Positions 38,421 to 47,666 are shown, numbered from the stretch's first letter. The stretch: DNA of 64,000 nt from Luteitalea sp. (GCA_009377495.1 WHTZ01000024.1:1-64000), one strand, 5' to 3'. The notes: a model not told the origin generated them from the sequence alone. A program made the numbers and translations.

Positions 38421-39296
38421 ATGCGCGTGAGCGAATGGATTGCTGTGGCGTACTTCGTTGGCCTGGCGCTCGCCACCACGATCGTGCCCGTCGGCGCGCG
38501 AACGCGGCTCGCCGTGGCCGCAATCGCCGTGTTGGCGGCCTGCCTCGTGGTTGCGCTGATCGCCGTCGCGGATGCCGCCTGGTGGCTCGCGCTCGCGCGC
38601 GACTGGGCGCCCGCCGCGTACCTCATGGTTGGATACTGGCTGCCGGGTGGTCTACAACGTCCGCCGAATCCTCGGCTCGAAACGTGGCTGATGATGACTG
38701 ACCGGCGGCTTTTCGAGTGGCTCGGGCCGAAGCAGGGGCGCGTACCAACCGAAGCGAGCGTGGTGACGAGCGTGTCACCACCGTGGTACGGCGCCATGCT
38801 CGAAGCCGTGTATGTGCTCGTCTACCCGTTCGTGCCAGCTTGCTTCTTGCTCCTCTACGTGACCGCGCCATCCGAAGCGTCCGATGTCTTCTGGTCAGCC
38901 GTGCTCGTGTCTGGGTACGCGTGCTATGGCACATTGCCGTGGCTCCCCGCCCGTCCGCCGCGGCAGGTCGAAGCCAATGAGCGATCGGATGGTCCGCATG
39001 CTCGAGCCGCTGTGCCCCGCTCCCGCGCACAGCGGCTGCTGCGCCTGTTGAACGAGCGTGTCTCGGGATCCATGGGCGTGGGTGGCGACACACTCCCCAG
39101 CGGCCACGTCGCTGTGGCAGTGGCCGCGGCGCTGGTGGTAGCTCAGTTCCTGCCGGTCATCGGCGCGCTGCTGATCGCGCTCACGCTGTTGATTGCCACG
39201 GCGACCGTGGTGGGACGCTATCACTACGCTGTCGACGCGGTGTCGGGGTTGGCCGTCGGCGCGCTGGCGTGGCTCGTGCTCACCTGGATGCGCTAA
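38421..39296 (+). CDS. PAP2-superfamily membrane phosphatase-like protein
   Basis: This 291-residue protein has six or more hydrophobic segments. Near the C-terminus DTLPSGHVAVAVA and GRYHYAVDAVSG match the second and third motifs of the PAP2/acid phosphatase family, with the catalytic His pair. The first motif (KxxxxxxRP) is only weakly matched, by LPARPPRQVE. Lipid-phosphate or polyprenyl-pyrophosphate hydrolysis at the membrane is the likely role. It diverges from the oxidoreductase across 43 bases, and its stop overlaps the end of the convergent ketosynthase gene by 4 bases, so it borders the acyl-chain cluster. Confidence 0.8.
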   Translation: MRVSEWIAVAYFVGLALATTIVPVGARTRLAVAAIAVLAACLVVALIAVADAAWWLALARDWAPAAYLMVGYWLPGGLQRPPNPRLETWLMMTDRRLFEWLGPKQGRVPTEASVVTSVSPPWYGAMLEAVYVLVYPFVPACFLLLYVTAPSEASDVFWSAVLVSGYACYGTLPWLPARPPRQVEANERSDGPHARAAVPRSRAQRLLRLLNERVSGSMGVGGDTLPSGHVAVAVAAALVVAQFLPVIGALLIALTLLIATATVVGRYHYAVDAVSGLAVGALAWLVLTWMR

Positions 39297-40510
39297 ACGC
39301 TGCGCATGACGAGGGCGGCGTCGTTGCCGCCAAAGGCGAGCGATGTCGACACACCGCAGCGCACCCGGTGCTGACGCGCTTCGTTGGCCACCACCTCGAT
39401 CGGGCAGTCTGGGTCCGTGGCCTCATGGTGAATCGTGGGCGGGATGGTGCCTCGGGCCACCGTGAGCGCGAGCACTGCAGCCTCAACGGCGCCAGCCGAC
39501 CCGAGGCAATGGCCGACCATCGACTTGATCGACGTCACCGGGAGGGCGCGCGCGCGCGAACGAAAGACGGCGAGAAAGCCACTCGCCTCCGCACGGTCGT
39601 TCTGTGGCGTGGCGGTGCCGTGTGCGTTGACGTGATCCACCTCGTCCGGCAGCACGCGGGCCGCATCGAGCGCCGCGCTCACCATCGCCGCCACGGCGCG
39701 GCCCTCCGGCTCGGGTGCGGTGGGATGGTACGCCTCACAGCTCAGGCTATAGCCGGCCAGCTCCGCGTAGATGGAGGCGCCGCGACGACGCGCGCGTGCC
39801 ATGTCTTCCAAGACGAGGATTGCCGCGCCTTCACCGATGTTCATGCCGTTGCGTCCGCGGTCGAACGGCCGGCAAGGACCCGGATCCATCAGCCGCAACG
39901 CGTTGAAGCCGCTGAAAGTCAACCGCGCCAGCGCGTCGGTGCCTCCGGCCAGGGCGGCGTCCAGCCGGCCACGACGAATGGCTTCTGCCGCGTGACCAAT
40001 CGCAATAGTGCTCGATGAGCAGGCCGCTGCAATGCAGGAGCGCATACCTTCCAAGCCAAACCGTGCGGCGATCACGTCAACGGGCGTGCTCGAAAAGTGG
40101 TTCCAGGCCTTCGATGGTCGTGCGCGCGCGATTCCGTCACGCACCATGGTGAAGTAATACTCTTCGTTGCGCAGCAAGTCGGCGGTTCCTGCGCCGAGCA
40201 GCACCCCCACGCGGGTTGGATCCAGCGACGCATCGAGCAAACCGGCATCCGCCACAGCCTCGCTGGCCGCCATCACGCCCAGCTGATCGCTGCGCGACCA
40301 CCGGCGACGCTCGAGCCGCGTGAAGGTGGCGGCGGCCGGCTCGAGATCCATCTCGCCCGCGATCTCGCTCCGATAGCCGGTCGGATCGAATACCGTCACG
40401 CGACGCATGCCGCACTCGGCCGCGAGCATGCGTCGCCAGACCTCTTCGCGTGAAAGACCGAGCGCGCAGAGGAGGCCGATGCCGGTAACCGCCACGCGCC
40501 GCTCGCTCAC
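39293..40510 (-). CDS. Beta-ketoacyl-ACP synthase (FabF-like), catalytically complete
   Basis: This 405-residue thiolase-fold condensing enzyme has the full Cys-His-His triad: C164 in AACSSS, H297 in NAHGTATPQND and H334 in SMVGHCLGSAG, with K329 in place. It should extend an acyl-ACP by Claisen condensation. It is the last gene of the seven-gene minus-strand operon; its GTG start overlaps the PHP stop (GTGA). A second ketosynthase at the operon's head lacks both histidines, so the two may form a KS/chain-length-factor-like pair. A housekeeping fabF role is less likely given the neighbours. Confidence 0.88.
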   Translation of the reverse strand: MSERRVAVTGIGLLCALGLSREEVWRRMLAAECGMRRVTVFDPTGYRSEIAGEMDLEPAAATFTRLERRRWSRSDQLGVMAASEAVADAGLLDASLDPTRVGVLLGAGTADLLRNEEYYFTMVRDGIARARPSKAWNHFSSTPVDVIAARFGLEGMRSCIAAACSSSTIAIGHAAEAIRRGRLDAALAGGTDALARLTFSGFNALRLMDPGPCRPFDRGRNGMNIGEGAAILVLEDMARARRRGASIYAELAGYSLSCEAYHPTAPEPEGRAVAAMVSAALDAARVLPDEVDHVNAHGTATPQNDRAEASGFLAVFRSRARALPVTSIKSMVGHCLGSAGAVEAAVLALTVARGTIPPTIHHEATDPDCPIEVVANEARQHRVRCGVSTSLAFGGNDAALVMRSV

Positions 40511-41493
40511 CGCGCGACCTCCTCATCTGCCACTAGGGACCCAGAGGGCCTGCTGTCGGCGACGAGGGCCCCGGCCGCGAGCTGCCGCGCACAACGCTCG
40601 ACCGACCGTGCCTCACGCCGCTTCCCGCCGAACGCAATCGCCAACGGTAACCACTGAAACGGAATGGACGCGACGGCGGTCGTGAGATAGAGCGCGCGCT
40701 CGAGCCAGCGGTGATCCCGAGGTCCCACACCAACGAGGCTCTTGCAATAGCTCCAGATGACCCCGTACGCGTCGCCAGCAATGGTGAATGTTGTCCCGTG
40801 GCTGCCACCCGCGCGACCGAGGCCGCGTGCCACGTTCGCGAGGAACACCCGAGCCGTTGCTCCAGGCGCCTCGGTCCACGTCGTGCCAACCCGTCGGAGC
40901 GTGTGTGCGTCGCTCCCAGCCACCAGGGCGAGCAGGAAAAAGGGGCCTGGCCCCTTTTCCTCCTCCTCCGCGTTCCAGCGGGTACGGATCGCCTCGACCA
41001 GCTCGTTGTGGACGCCGAGCATCGTCCCATTCCGGACCTCGAGGGCCGGCACCTCGGCCAGCAGTCGCAGATAGATTTCGAGCGAGACCTGCTGCTTGTA
41101 GAAGTGGAACAGGTGGTTCAGCGAGAAGAAGACACCTGACGCGCGCAGGTGGGCCGCAACGTCGAACACATTCCCACGCAGTGGTTGAACATCGCGGTGG
41201 ATGGCCTCGGTGACGCCGTACGCGCCCAGGTGCACCTGCAGATCGGTGTCCGGCACGCGGCAGGAGATCTCCTCTCCGACAATGATGTCGGTCGCGTCAG
41301 GATCCTGCGACAGAAGCTCGAGGCAACCATCGATGCTGTCGTGATCGGTGATGGTGACGAAGTCCATGCCGCGCGCCCGCGCCTGTCTGCGCACCGCCAG
41401 AGGAGACGAGTAGCAGTCGCGGCTCTTCAGGAACGGCAGGTCGCCGTTCACCTTCGAGTGACACGAGTGGACGTGTAGGTCAGCGCGAGGCAT
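40507..41493 (-). CDS. PHP-domain phosphoesterase-like protein
   Basis: This 328-residue protein begins ADLHVHSCHSKVNGD and continues with TITDHDSIDG, GEEISC and GSDAH, the four metal-binding motifs of the polymerase-and-histidinol-phosphatase superfamily, here of TrpH-like type. It probably hydrolyses a phosphoester; the substrate is unknown. Between the third and fourth motifs lies a Glu-rich EEEEKGPGPFF segment encoded by a family C repeat fragment (40936-40959). The C-terminal ~100 residues are not typical PHP and contain a weakly hydrophobic stretch (YLTTAVASIPFQWLPLAIAF). It starts 9 bases after the outer-membrane protein gene. Confidence 0.83.
   Translation of the reverse strand: MPRADLHVHSCHSKVNGDLPFLKSRDCYSSPLAVRRQARARGMDFVTITDHDSIDGCLELLSQDPDATDIIVGEEISCRVPDTDLQVHLGAYGVTEAIHRDVQPLRGNVFDVAAHLRASGVFFSLNHLFHFYKQQVSLEIYLRLLAEVPALEVRNGTMLGVHNELVEAIRTRWNAEEEEKGPGPFFLLALVAGSDAHTLRRVGTTWTEAPGATARVFLANVARGLGRAGGSHGTTFTIAGDAYGVIWSYCKSLVGVGPRDHRWLERALYLTTAVASIPFQWLPLAIAFGGKRREARSVERCARQLAAGALVADSRPSGSLVADEEVAR
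40936..40959. repeat. Family C repeat fragment within a coding region
   Basis: GAAAAAGGGGCCTGG followed by CCCCTTTTC is a half-unit of the palindrome found at 25572-25637 and 52846-52911. It lies in frame in the PHP gene and encodes the residues EKGPGPFF (minus strand). Confidence 0.75.
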
Positions 41494-41502
41494 CTTCTGG
41501 AC

Positions 41503-44466
41503 TCACAACGGTTTCAAGAACAGAATCTGAACGACCGTCGAGCCCAATGACTGGTATTGACGCGGCAAGAAGCTCTTACCGACTTCGGCCCGCAAGATCG
41601 TGCGCCACGGAGCGCGTAGGTTCACACCCACCCCAATGCCGGTTATGGGCTGCCAGTTCGTCGAGAGCTCCTCGTCTCGACCCCAGGCGCGGTCCGCAAA
41701 CAGGTCGAGCCGATACTGCTCGAAGATATTAAACGAATACGAGCCGCGTAGCGCCGCCAGCTCAGTGAAGCGCAATCCGGACGCCGGCACGCCGTGAATG
41801 CGTGTATCGTCGAAGAGCCCGAACTGATACTTGCTGAACCGGTCTAGTCGCTCTCCGCCAAAGTACGCCGCGTCCACGTGAATCTTGTGGAACGTGCGGA
41901 AGTGGATGTCGCGCGCCAGCACGCCGCCGTACTTGACATAAGTCTTCTCAGCGCGGTGTGGCTCAACTGGTAACCCCCACGGCCGCCAGCGCGTTCGACC
42001 AAACCATGTGCCCCACGTGACGAGGCTATACCCGCGCCGCCGGAGTTCGTACGTCGCGCCAATCCCATTGGTCAACGTGCTCGATGGCCGCTCGAACTCT
42101 TCGCCCGTGGTCCGCTCATTGGCATAGGCGTCGAAGCCAAGCTGGTACTGTAGCGTCACCTTTTGGAAGTCGGTGAACTGGTAGCCGACGTTGAGGCCGG
42201 CTCTCATGGGCCACGTGAGCAGACGCTCGGCCTCTCGCTCACCTCGCTCATCGTAAACGCGGTCACTCGATGGGACAGCAATGCCGAAGAAGTCGACGCT
42301 CGCGTCAAACGGTGTCCGCCCCACGGTCGGCCACTGGATGTTGCCGGCCGCGAGGACGCCACCAAACAGCAGCGCCAACTGCGTGCCCGGGCTTCCAAAC
42401 TCGAAATCGAGATAGTTGATGCCGAAGATCGGCAACGGGAAATCAAAGGATGGATCGATGGTCGCGCCCATGGCCATGGCCTTCGCAGACAGCGTCGGCC
42501 GCTCGCTCACCACGCGGCGCTCACCATCCTTCACGAAGTACCGCAAGCCATCGTCCGTCTCTTTGTACATCACGCGATTGCTCGCCCGCGCGAGCTCACG
42601 CGCACGGTCGAACTCTGGGTCGTTGACCCGGACGTCGCTGAAGCGCACACGCTTTTCGACCAGCACGTTGCGTCCCGCGATCAGCAAGAGCTGGCGGCTC
42701 GAGAGATGCGTCAGGAGCCTGACCTGACGTTGCTGACCGGCCGCGACCGGCTCAAACGTCTGGATCTCCTCGTTCGACACGACGGGTGCCGAGAGGGCGG
42801 TCTGCACGGCATGCACCTTCACGCGTGCAAAGCTCTTCTGATCGATCCAGACCGTGCCCCGATACAGCGACCGGGTCCGATCGACGGGCTCGAATCGGAC
42901 AACGTAGCACTCGCGGTCTGCGACGCGTTCTGTCCCCTGGAGGCGATAGCGGTACGCGGTGGTGAACTGCAGATCGAGCGGCAGCGAGAGAACCTTTTCC
43001 GGTTGGAGTAGCGGGAACGGTGGCCGGTCTGGTCCCCAGCGTGTCCCGTTCACCGAGAACGACCGCTCTTCCCACTCGACATCCCGCCCCTGCACGAAGT
43101 ACCGGTTCTCGCTCACGATGTCGTAGCCCGGGTCCGTGATGGTGGGCCGAAAGTGCTGCTCCATGCGAACCGAAGCGATGTAGTTGTTGACCAGGGCGTC
43201 CTGGGCGGCCTGCTGCCGCTGGTGGCGTGCGATGATCTCCTCCACGCTGAGCGCGCGCCGGCCGGTAACATCCTGGCGCTCGGCAACGGACGCCGTTGCA
43301 CCTTGATTGAAGTCCACGACCAGCGCTCCTGGCCTCAACGGCACACGCGCGCTGACCCGCTGGGTCGACGCCTCGCGTGTATACGCTTCGGCCGGCCACT
43401 GCGAACCGTCGAGCGGATCGCGCACCACGGGTGTGCCTTCGAGCGGCAGTGTCAGTGAGACCTCCAGCAATTCGCTTGCCGCGGCATCACCCCAGTAAAG
43501 GAGGTATGTCGCGAACGTCTCGACATCGTAGAGCAACCGATGGCGCACGGTATCGGTCACGTCCTGACCGTTTCGTCTGAGGCGCAGCGACGCGGCCCCT
43601 GGATCGAGGGGCACCAGCTCGCCAGCGACCAGGTCAGCGATAGCCGTGCCCGCCGCCAGCGCGCTCCGAACGCTCGCCGGCTCGCCTGCGTAGCTCCGTG
43701 CCACCTGGCCTGTCCCGAGCGCTTCCAGCTCCGTCGCGATGAATGCACCACGTGCCCGGTCCGGTTCTCCGAGCGCCACACCAGTCACGAGTAGGCGCGC
43801 AGACGAGTCGAGGCGAGCGAGCGAGGTCTCTAGCTGGCGAAGCGTAGCGGCGTCCGCTGAAGCAGGAACCGTTACGGCGTCCACGTACGGTGCGAGGTCG
43901 TGACTGTACAGGTCCTCGAGTGTCGCCACGTTGGCCCGCGGGCCCGGCCGGAGGGCGACGAGCGTCTGCTCATCACGTCCGTGGATCTCGGTCGCCACGA
44001 GCTTGGCGAGGTAAGCCTCGAGGTTTGGATCACGGCCGTCCACCGCGAGCTCCAACACGCGGACGCGGCGCGCGCAGCGCGCCGCAAGGGCGCGCACGAA
44101 CGCCCGCCAGCGCTCGGCGTCTTCGAGGCCGGGTGCCATGCCGCTCACGGCCAACCACACGCCGACATCGCGCCGGCCGTATTCGCCAAGACGCTCGTCG
44201 AGCGCCTCGAACGTGTAGACGCCAGGCGTCGGCTCGAGATCAGTCCGCGTCACGACCACACGCGCCATGACCGGGAATGCCGGTGCCGCCAGCGAGGCCA
44301 GCGCACGGGCCAAGACCGGTGGCGCGTCGAGCTGCTCGTCGAACGCCACACGTGGCAACGGGGGCGTCTCGGCCCGAACGGCCGCGCTTCCCAGAAGGAC
44401 GAGCACAGATGCCGCGATGAGGCGCCGCGAAAAGGAACCGGGTACCTTTTCCAGCCACGCAGTCAT
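41503..44466 (-). CDS. Three-module outer-membrane protein (TIM-barrel-like, LolA-like, beta-barrel)
   Basis: This 987-residue protein has a signal peptide (1-32). Residues ~40-270 have an alternating pattern including VVVTRTDLEPTPGVYTFEAL, which resembles the opening of glycoside-hydrolase TIM barrels, but I see no clear acid pair. Residues ~405-620 resemble LolA/RseB-like lipid-binding domains (YRGTVWIDQKSFARVKVHAV). Residues ~670-987 alternate as a beta-barrel ending ...VQILFLKPL. It is probably inserted in the outer membrane and may receive or display the cluster's product. It overlaps the deacetylase stop by 4 bases (ATGA); the longer frame to 44580 lies inside that gene. Domain calls are by pattern only. 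Confidence 0.7.
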   Translation of the reverse strand: MTAWLEKVPGSFSRRLIAASVLVLLGSAAVRAETPPLPRVAFDEQLDAPPVLARALASLAAPAFPVMARVVVTRTDLEPTPGVYTFEALDERLGEYGRRDVGVWLAVSGMAPGLEDAERWRAFVRALAARCARRVRVLELAVDGRDPNLEAYLAKLVATEIHGRDEQTLVALRPGPRANVATLEDLYSHDLAPYVDAVTVPASADAATLRQLETSLARLDSSARLLVTGVALGEPDRARGAFIATELEALGTGQVARSYAGEPASVRSALAAGTAIADLVAGELVPLDPGAASLRLRRNGQDVTDTVRHRLLYDVETFATYLLYWGDAAASELLEVSLTLPLEGTPVVRDPLDGSQWPAEAYTREASTQRVSARVPLRPGALVVDFNQGATASVAERQDVTGRRALSVEEIIARHQRQQAAQDALVNNYIASVRMEQHFRPTITDPGYDIVSENRYFVQGRDVEWEERSFSVNGTRWGPDRPPFPLLQPEKVLSLPLDLQFTTAYRYRLQGTERVADRECYVVRFEPVDRTRSLYRGTVWIDQKSFARVKVHAVQTALSAPVVSNEEIQTFEPVAAGQQRQVRLLTHLSSRQLLLIAGRNVLVEKRVRFSDVRVNDPEFDRARELARASNRVMYKETDDGLRYFVKDGERRVVSERPTLSAKAMAMGATIDPSFDFPLPIFGINYLDFEFGSPGTQLALLFGGVLAAGNIQWPTVGRTPFDASVDFFGIAVPSSDRVYDERGEREAERLLTWPMRAGLNVGYQFTDFQKVTLQYQLGFDAYANERTTGEEFERPSSTLTNGIGATYELRRRGYSLVTWGTWFGRTRWRPWGLPVEPHRAEKTYVKYGGVLARDIHFRTFHKIHVDAAYFGGERLDRFSKYQFGLFDDTRIHGVPASGLRFTELAALRGSYSFNIFEQYRLDLFADRAWGRDEELSTNWQPITGIGVGVNLRAPWRTILRAEVGKSFLPRQYQSLGSTVVQILFLKPL

Positions 44467-45293
44467 GTCGGTCGCGTCTCCGCGGCAAGCAACTCGCCAA
44501 GCGGGACAAACGTCGCGGCGCGAAGGATCGTGCGGAACCGGTCGAGGAAGCCGCCTAGCCGGAAGTAGTGCGCGAAGCACTGGCGCGCCGGCAACGACAC
44601 GCGCGGTGGATCAGGATCGATCTCCCACGGATGGACCATCAGCACGGCCGGATCGCCCGCGCGATTCGCATGCTCGATGGCCGCCAACACGCGGCGTGGC
44701 GGGCTCATGCGAAGGCCCCACCCCCAGCCCAGCGGCATCACGTGACCCAGGCGGTCTGTCACGAGAGGCGGGGCCTCCACAATCGGCCCGGCCCACGTGG
44801 CGCGCACGTGCGGCCGGCGAGGGTACGAGACACGGCCAACGATCCGCACGGGCGCCATGCTCGCGTCGATGTGAAAGCCATGACGAACCAGCCGCTCGAG
44901 CGCCCAGCGAGAGCGGTCGTTGATCGACCACTCGGGCGCCCGATACGCGGTCACGCTGGACACACCGGCTACGGCAAGCGCACGCACGCTGGCGTCCAGG
45001 TCGGCACTGAACTCCTCGGACGTCTGCGTGTGCACCCAGCGATGCCAGTAGCCATGCGACCCGATCTCGTGACCGGCGGCCACGATCTCGCCGACCAGCA
45101 AGGGGTACCGATCTGCCACCCACCCGAGGACGAAGAACGTCCCGCGGACGCCGGCCGCGTCGAACTCATCGAGCAACTGCCGCGTGGTGCTCATGACGCG
45201 AGACGGCAGGTTCGGCCAATTCGTCGTGGCCAGTGGACCCTCGACGCCGCAGATGTGGAACCACTCCTCGACGTCGACCGTGAAGGCGTTCAT
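44463..45293 (-). CDS. Polysaccharide deacetylase (NodB-like, XrtA-associated type)
   Basis: This 276-residue CE4-type deacetylase contains FTVDVEEWFH (metal-binding Asp near residue 7), GTFFVLGWVA and the GSHGYWHRW motif with H80 and H84. The YRAPEWSI motif and a C-terminal DUF3473-like segment ending near HYFRLGGFLDRF are typical of deacetylases found with exosortase/EPS loci. It should remove N-acetyl groups from a saccharide. It has no signal peptide, so it acts in the cytoplasm. The gene sits 12 bases after the ACP gene and overlaps the next gene, so the cluster's product may carry an N-acetylated sugar. Confidence 0.87.
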   Translation of the reverse strand: MNAFTVDVEEWFHICGVEGPLATTNWPNLPSRVMSTTRQLLDEFDAAGVRGTFFVLGWVADRYPLLVGEIVAAGHEIGSHGYWHRWVHTQTSEEFSADLDASVRALAVAGVSSVTAYRAPEWSINDRSRWALERLVRHGFHIDASMAPVRIVGRVSYPRRPHVRATWAGPIVEAPPLVTDRLGHVMPLGWGWGLRMSPPRRVLAAIEHANRAGDPAVLMVHPWEIDPDPPRVSLPARQCFAHYFRLGGFLDRFRTILRAATFVPLGELLAAETRPT

Positions 45294-45305
45294 GGTGGAA
45301 CTTCG

Positions 45306-45581
45306 CTAGGCAGGCCTATCGGTGCGATCGGTGCGTTGCTTCTCGACGAACTCGGCGATCGTATCCACGGAGCGTAAGATGCGCCCGCCGGCCTCTTCGT
45401 TGTCGATCACGGCGCCGAACGAGCGCTCCAGCTCGAGGACCAATTCGAGCGCGTCGATCGAATCGAGCCCCAGCCCTTCTCCGAACAGCGGCGCCGTATC
45501 GTCGATCTCCTGCGGTTGGATGGGAAGCCGAAGGCACCGGACGATGGCCTGTTTGATCTCGGTCTTGAGAGCGTCACTCAT
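45306..45581 (-). CDS. Acyl carrier protein
   Basis: This 91-residue carrier protein has the phosphopantetheine attachment motif GLGLDSIDALEL with S41. It has the LDSID variant instead of the DSLD of housekeeping AcpP, which is common in secondary lipid, aryl-polyene and polyketide clusters. It lies 9 bases downstream of the ketoreductase and 12 bases before the deacetylase gene, so it is dedicated to this operon. No phosphopantetheinyl transferase is encoded in the window. Confidence 0.92.
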   Translation of the reverse strand: MSDALKTEIKQAIVRCLRLPIQPQEIDDTAPLFGEGLGLDSIDALELVLELERSFGAVIDNEEAGGRILRSVDTIAEFVEKQRTDRTDRPA

Positions 45582-45590
45582 ACAAGCTTT

Positions 45591-46346
45591 CTAGGCCAAG
45601 CCGCCGTCGACGCCGATGATCTGGCCCGTAATGTAGCTTGCCGCATCGGAAGCGAGAAAGGCGACCAGCGCCGCCACCTCGCGCGGGGAGCCAAGGCGGC
45701 TCATGGGAATCGCCTTCAGACTCTCTTCGCGCAGGTCGGCCGGCATGCTCTTGATCATGTCGGTCTCGACGAGACCGGGGCACACGGCGTTCACGAGCAC
45801 GCCGCGCCCGGCGAGCTCGCGCGAGAGGGCGCGCGTCAAGCCAACCAGTCCGGCTTTCGACGCTGCATAGTTCGCCTGCCCCGGCAACGGCAGCGTCGCG
45901 CTCAGCGAGGTGATGTTGACGATGCGGCCGCGCTGTCGCTGCAGCATGCCCCGTATAACGGCCCGTGCACAGTAGTACGCGCCGTCGAGGTTCACCCTCA
46001 GCACGTCATCCCACGCCGTGCGGTCCATCAACAAGAAACGCACATCGTGGTTGATGCCCGCGTTGTTCACCAAGACGTCGACGGGGCCGAGCTTGCCGGC
46101 GACCCGCGCGAACGCCTGGTTCACGGCAGCCTCGTCCGCCACGTCACACTGAACGGCCAACGCCCGTCCGCCCTGAGCCTCGACGGCGCCGACAACGTCG
46201 CGCGCCGCGTCGACACGTTCGCGAAACAGGATGCCAACAGCCGCGCCGCGCGCGGCTAACAGTTCAACAATGCTGCGTCCGATGCCGCGCGACCCGCCGG
46301 TGACGACGGCCACGCGGTCCGTGAGCTGGAGATCCTCGAAAGACAC
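45591..46346 (-). CDS. 3-oxoacyl-ACP reductase (FabG-like SDR)
   Basis: This 251-residue short-chain dehydrogenase has TGGSRGIG (16-23) for NADPH, NNAG (94-97) and the catalytic S147, Y160 and K164 (YAASK). The C-terminal GQIIGVDGGLA is typical of FabG. It reduces beta-ketoacyl-ACP intermediates, probably those made by the ketosynthases of the same operon. The start is GTG 46346. It lies 54 bases after the ketosynthase-like gene. Confidence 0.92.
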   Translation of the reverse strand: MSFEDLQLTDRVAVVTGGSRGIGRSIVELLAARGAAVGILFRERVDAARDVVGAVEAQGGRALAVQCDVADEAAVNQAFARVAGKLGPVDVLVNNAGINHDVRFLLMDRTAWDDVLRVNLDGAYYCARAVIRGMLQRQRGRIVNITSLSATLPLPGQANYAASKAGLVGLTRALSRELAGRGVLVNAVCPGLVETDMIKSMPADLREESLKAIPMSRLGSPREVAALVAFLASDAASYITGQIIGVDGGLA

Positions 46347-46400
46347 GCCCCTCCCTGCCCGCTCCGACTGACGGGAAGCAACCTCTTATCCTAGCAACAG

Positions 46401-47666
46401 TCAGCCGACATCCCCAACTGCCAAGACGACGCTGTAGGTCGCCCCGCCGCTCGCAAAGCTGTTGACGAGGATGAAGCGCCCGGGAAGCGGGGTGGCGGTG
46501 GTCGGGATCCGGAGGTGGGCACACGTGGGATCCGGCTCCGTGAGGCCGGCGGTTGGCGCGACGAGACCCGCCTCGCCGCAGAGGAGCGCAGCGGCGCACG
46601 CGGCGGCCCCAGATGCGGCGCACTCTCCAGTCGCCCCTTTGATAGACGTGACGAGCACATCGCGCGTCCCAAATACGGCGGCAATGGCATCTGCCTCGGC
46701 GTGGTCCAGCACGGTCGTGGAGTTTGCCGAGGCGTAGATCGCCGCCACGTCCGCCGCGTCCACGCCCGCCTCGTCCAGGGCCAGGCGCATGGTGCGCGCG
46801 AGCACCCGCGGGTCCGACGGCCATGCGTTGAGCGGCACGGCGGCACTCGACGCGCCCACGCCCAACACGGCGCCGTAAATGCGCGCGCCGCGTGCACGTG
46901 CCGACGCGTCCGCTTCCAGCACGAGCCCGAACCCGCCTTCGCCAAGCACGAATCCGTTTCTGCGCCGATCGAAGGGTCGGCTTCCTTCGGGCACGTCACC
47001 CGCTGCCGCCGCCAGCACACCAAACCGATCGTGCACCTGAAAGAACACGGCGAACAGCGCGTCGACGCCGCCGGCCACAACAGCTCGCGCACGCCCCTCG
47101 GCGAGCAGATCGGCAGCCGTGGCAACGGCGGCCAGACCGGAGCATTCCTTTTGGCTGATGGTGCTGTTCGGACCGCGCAGCTTGTATTCGAGTGCCGCCA
47201 GGCTGGCCGGCGCGTTGCCGACCGTGCTGCTGAACAGCAGGGCGGGCGCACCGGTCGGGCCCCCCTCGAGCAGCGCCATCAGAAACTCGCTGGTCGCGGG
47301 ACCGCCCGCCGTATAGGTGCCCAACACGACGCCCATGCGATCGTCGCCCGTCTGGACCATGCGGTACGCGGCGTCTTCCAGCGCTTCGCGCGTCGCGATG
47401 ACGGCCAGGCGACCCGTTTGATCCATGCGGCGCAGCTTCAGCGGCGACATCCAGCGTGTCGGCTCGAAGTCCTTCAGCGGCGCGCCGAGCTTCGAGCGGC
47501 AGCGAGAGGTATCGAATGCGGTGATCGGGGCAATGCCGCTGCACCCGGAGAGCAGGGCATCGCGAAACGCACGAGGCGAGCAACCGAGTGCGGAAACGAC
47601 GCCGATGCCAGTAATGCAGGCCGGGCGCTGCACGGGCCGTACGTTACCATTGCCCCGATGAGGCAT
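46401..47666 (-). CDS. Ketosynthase-like protein lacking both catalytic histidines
   Basis: This 421-residue thiolase-fold protein is homologous to beta-ketoacyl synthases. The active-site Cys is kept (C175 in QKECSGLAA), but the two His positions are lost: HGTxT reads SANSTT (Ser313) and the GHxxGA position reads GECAASGA (Glu348); the conserved Lys343 remains. It cannot perform ordinary decarboxylative condensation, so it may be a chain-length-factor-like partner of the complete KS at 39293-40510 or use the Cys for another transfer. ATG 47666 (a TTG stands just before it) overlaps the divergent LolA-like start; GTG at 'VQRPACITG' is a possible later start. Confidence 0.85.
   Translation of the reverse strand: MPHRGNGNVRPVQRPACITGIGVVSALGCSPRAFRDALLSGCSGIAPITAFDTSRCRSKLGAPLKDFEPTRWMSPLKLRRMDQTGRLAVIATREALEDAAYRMVQTGDDRMGVVLGTYTAGGPATSEFLMALLEGGPTGAPALLFSSTVGNAPASLAALEYKLRGPNSTISQKECSGLAAVATAADLLAEGRARAVVAGGVDALFAVFFQVHDRFGVLAAAAGDVPEGSRPFDRRRNGFVLGEGGFGLVLEADASARARGARIYGAVLGVGASSAAVPLNAWPSDPRVLARTMRLALDEAGVDAADVAAIYASANSTTVLDHAEADAIAAVFGTRDVLVTSIKGATGECAASGAAACAAALLCGEAGLVAPTAGLTEPDPTCAHLRIPTTATPLPGRFILVNSFASGGATYSVVLAVGDVG

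Noticed and set aside
37247..38797. Longer 516-codon form of the Gfo/Idh oxidoreductase
   Set aside because: The first 140 codons are antisense to the PAP2 gene, and the twin-arginine signal begins at ATG 38377.
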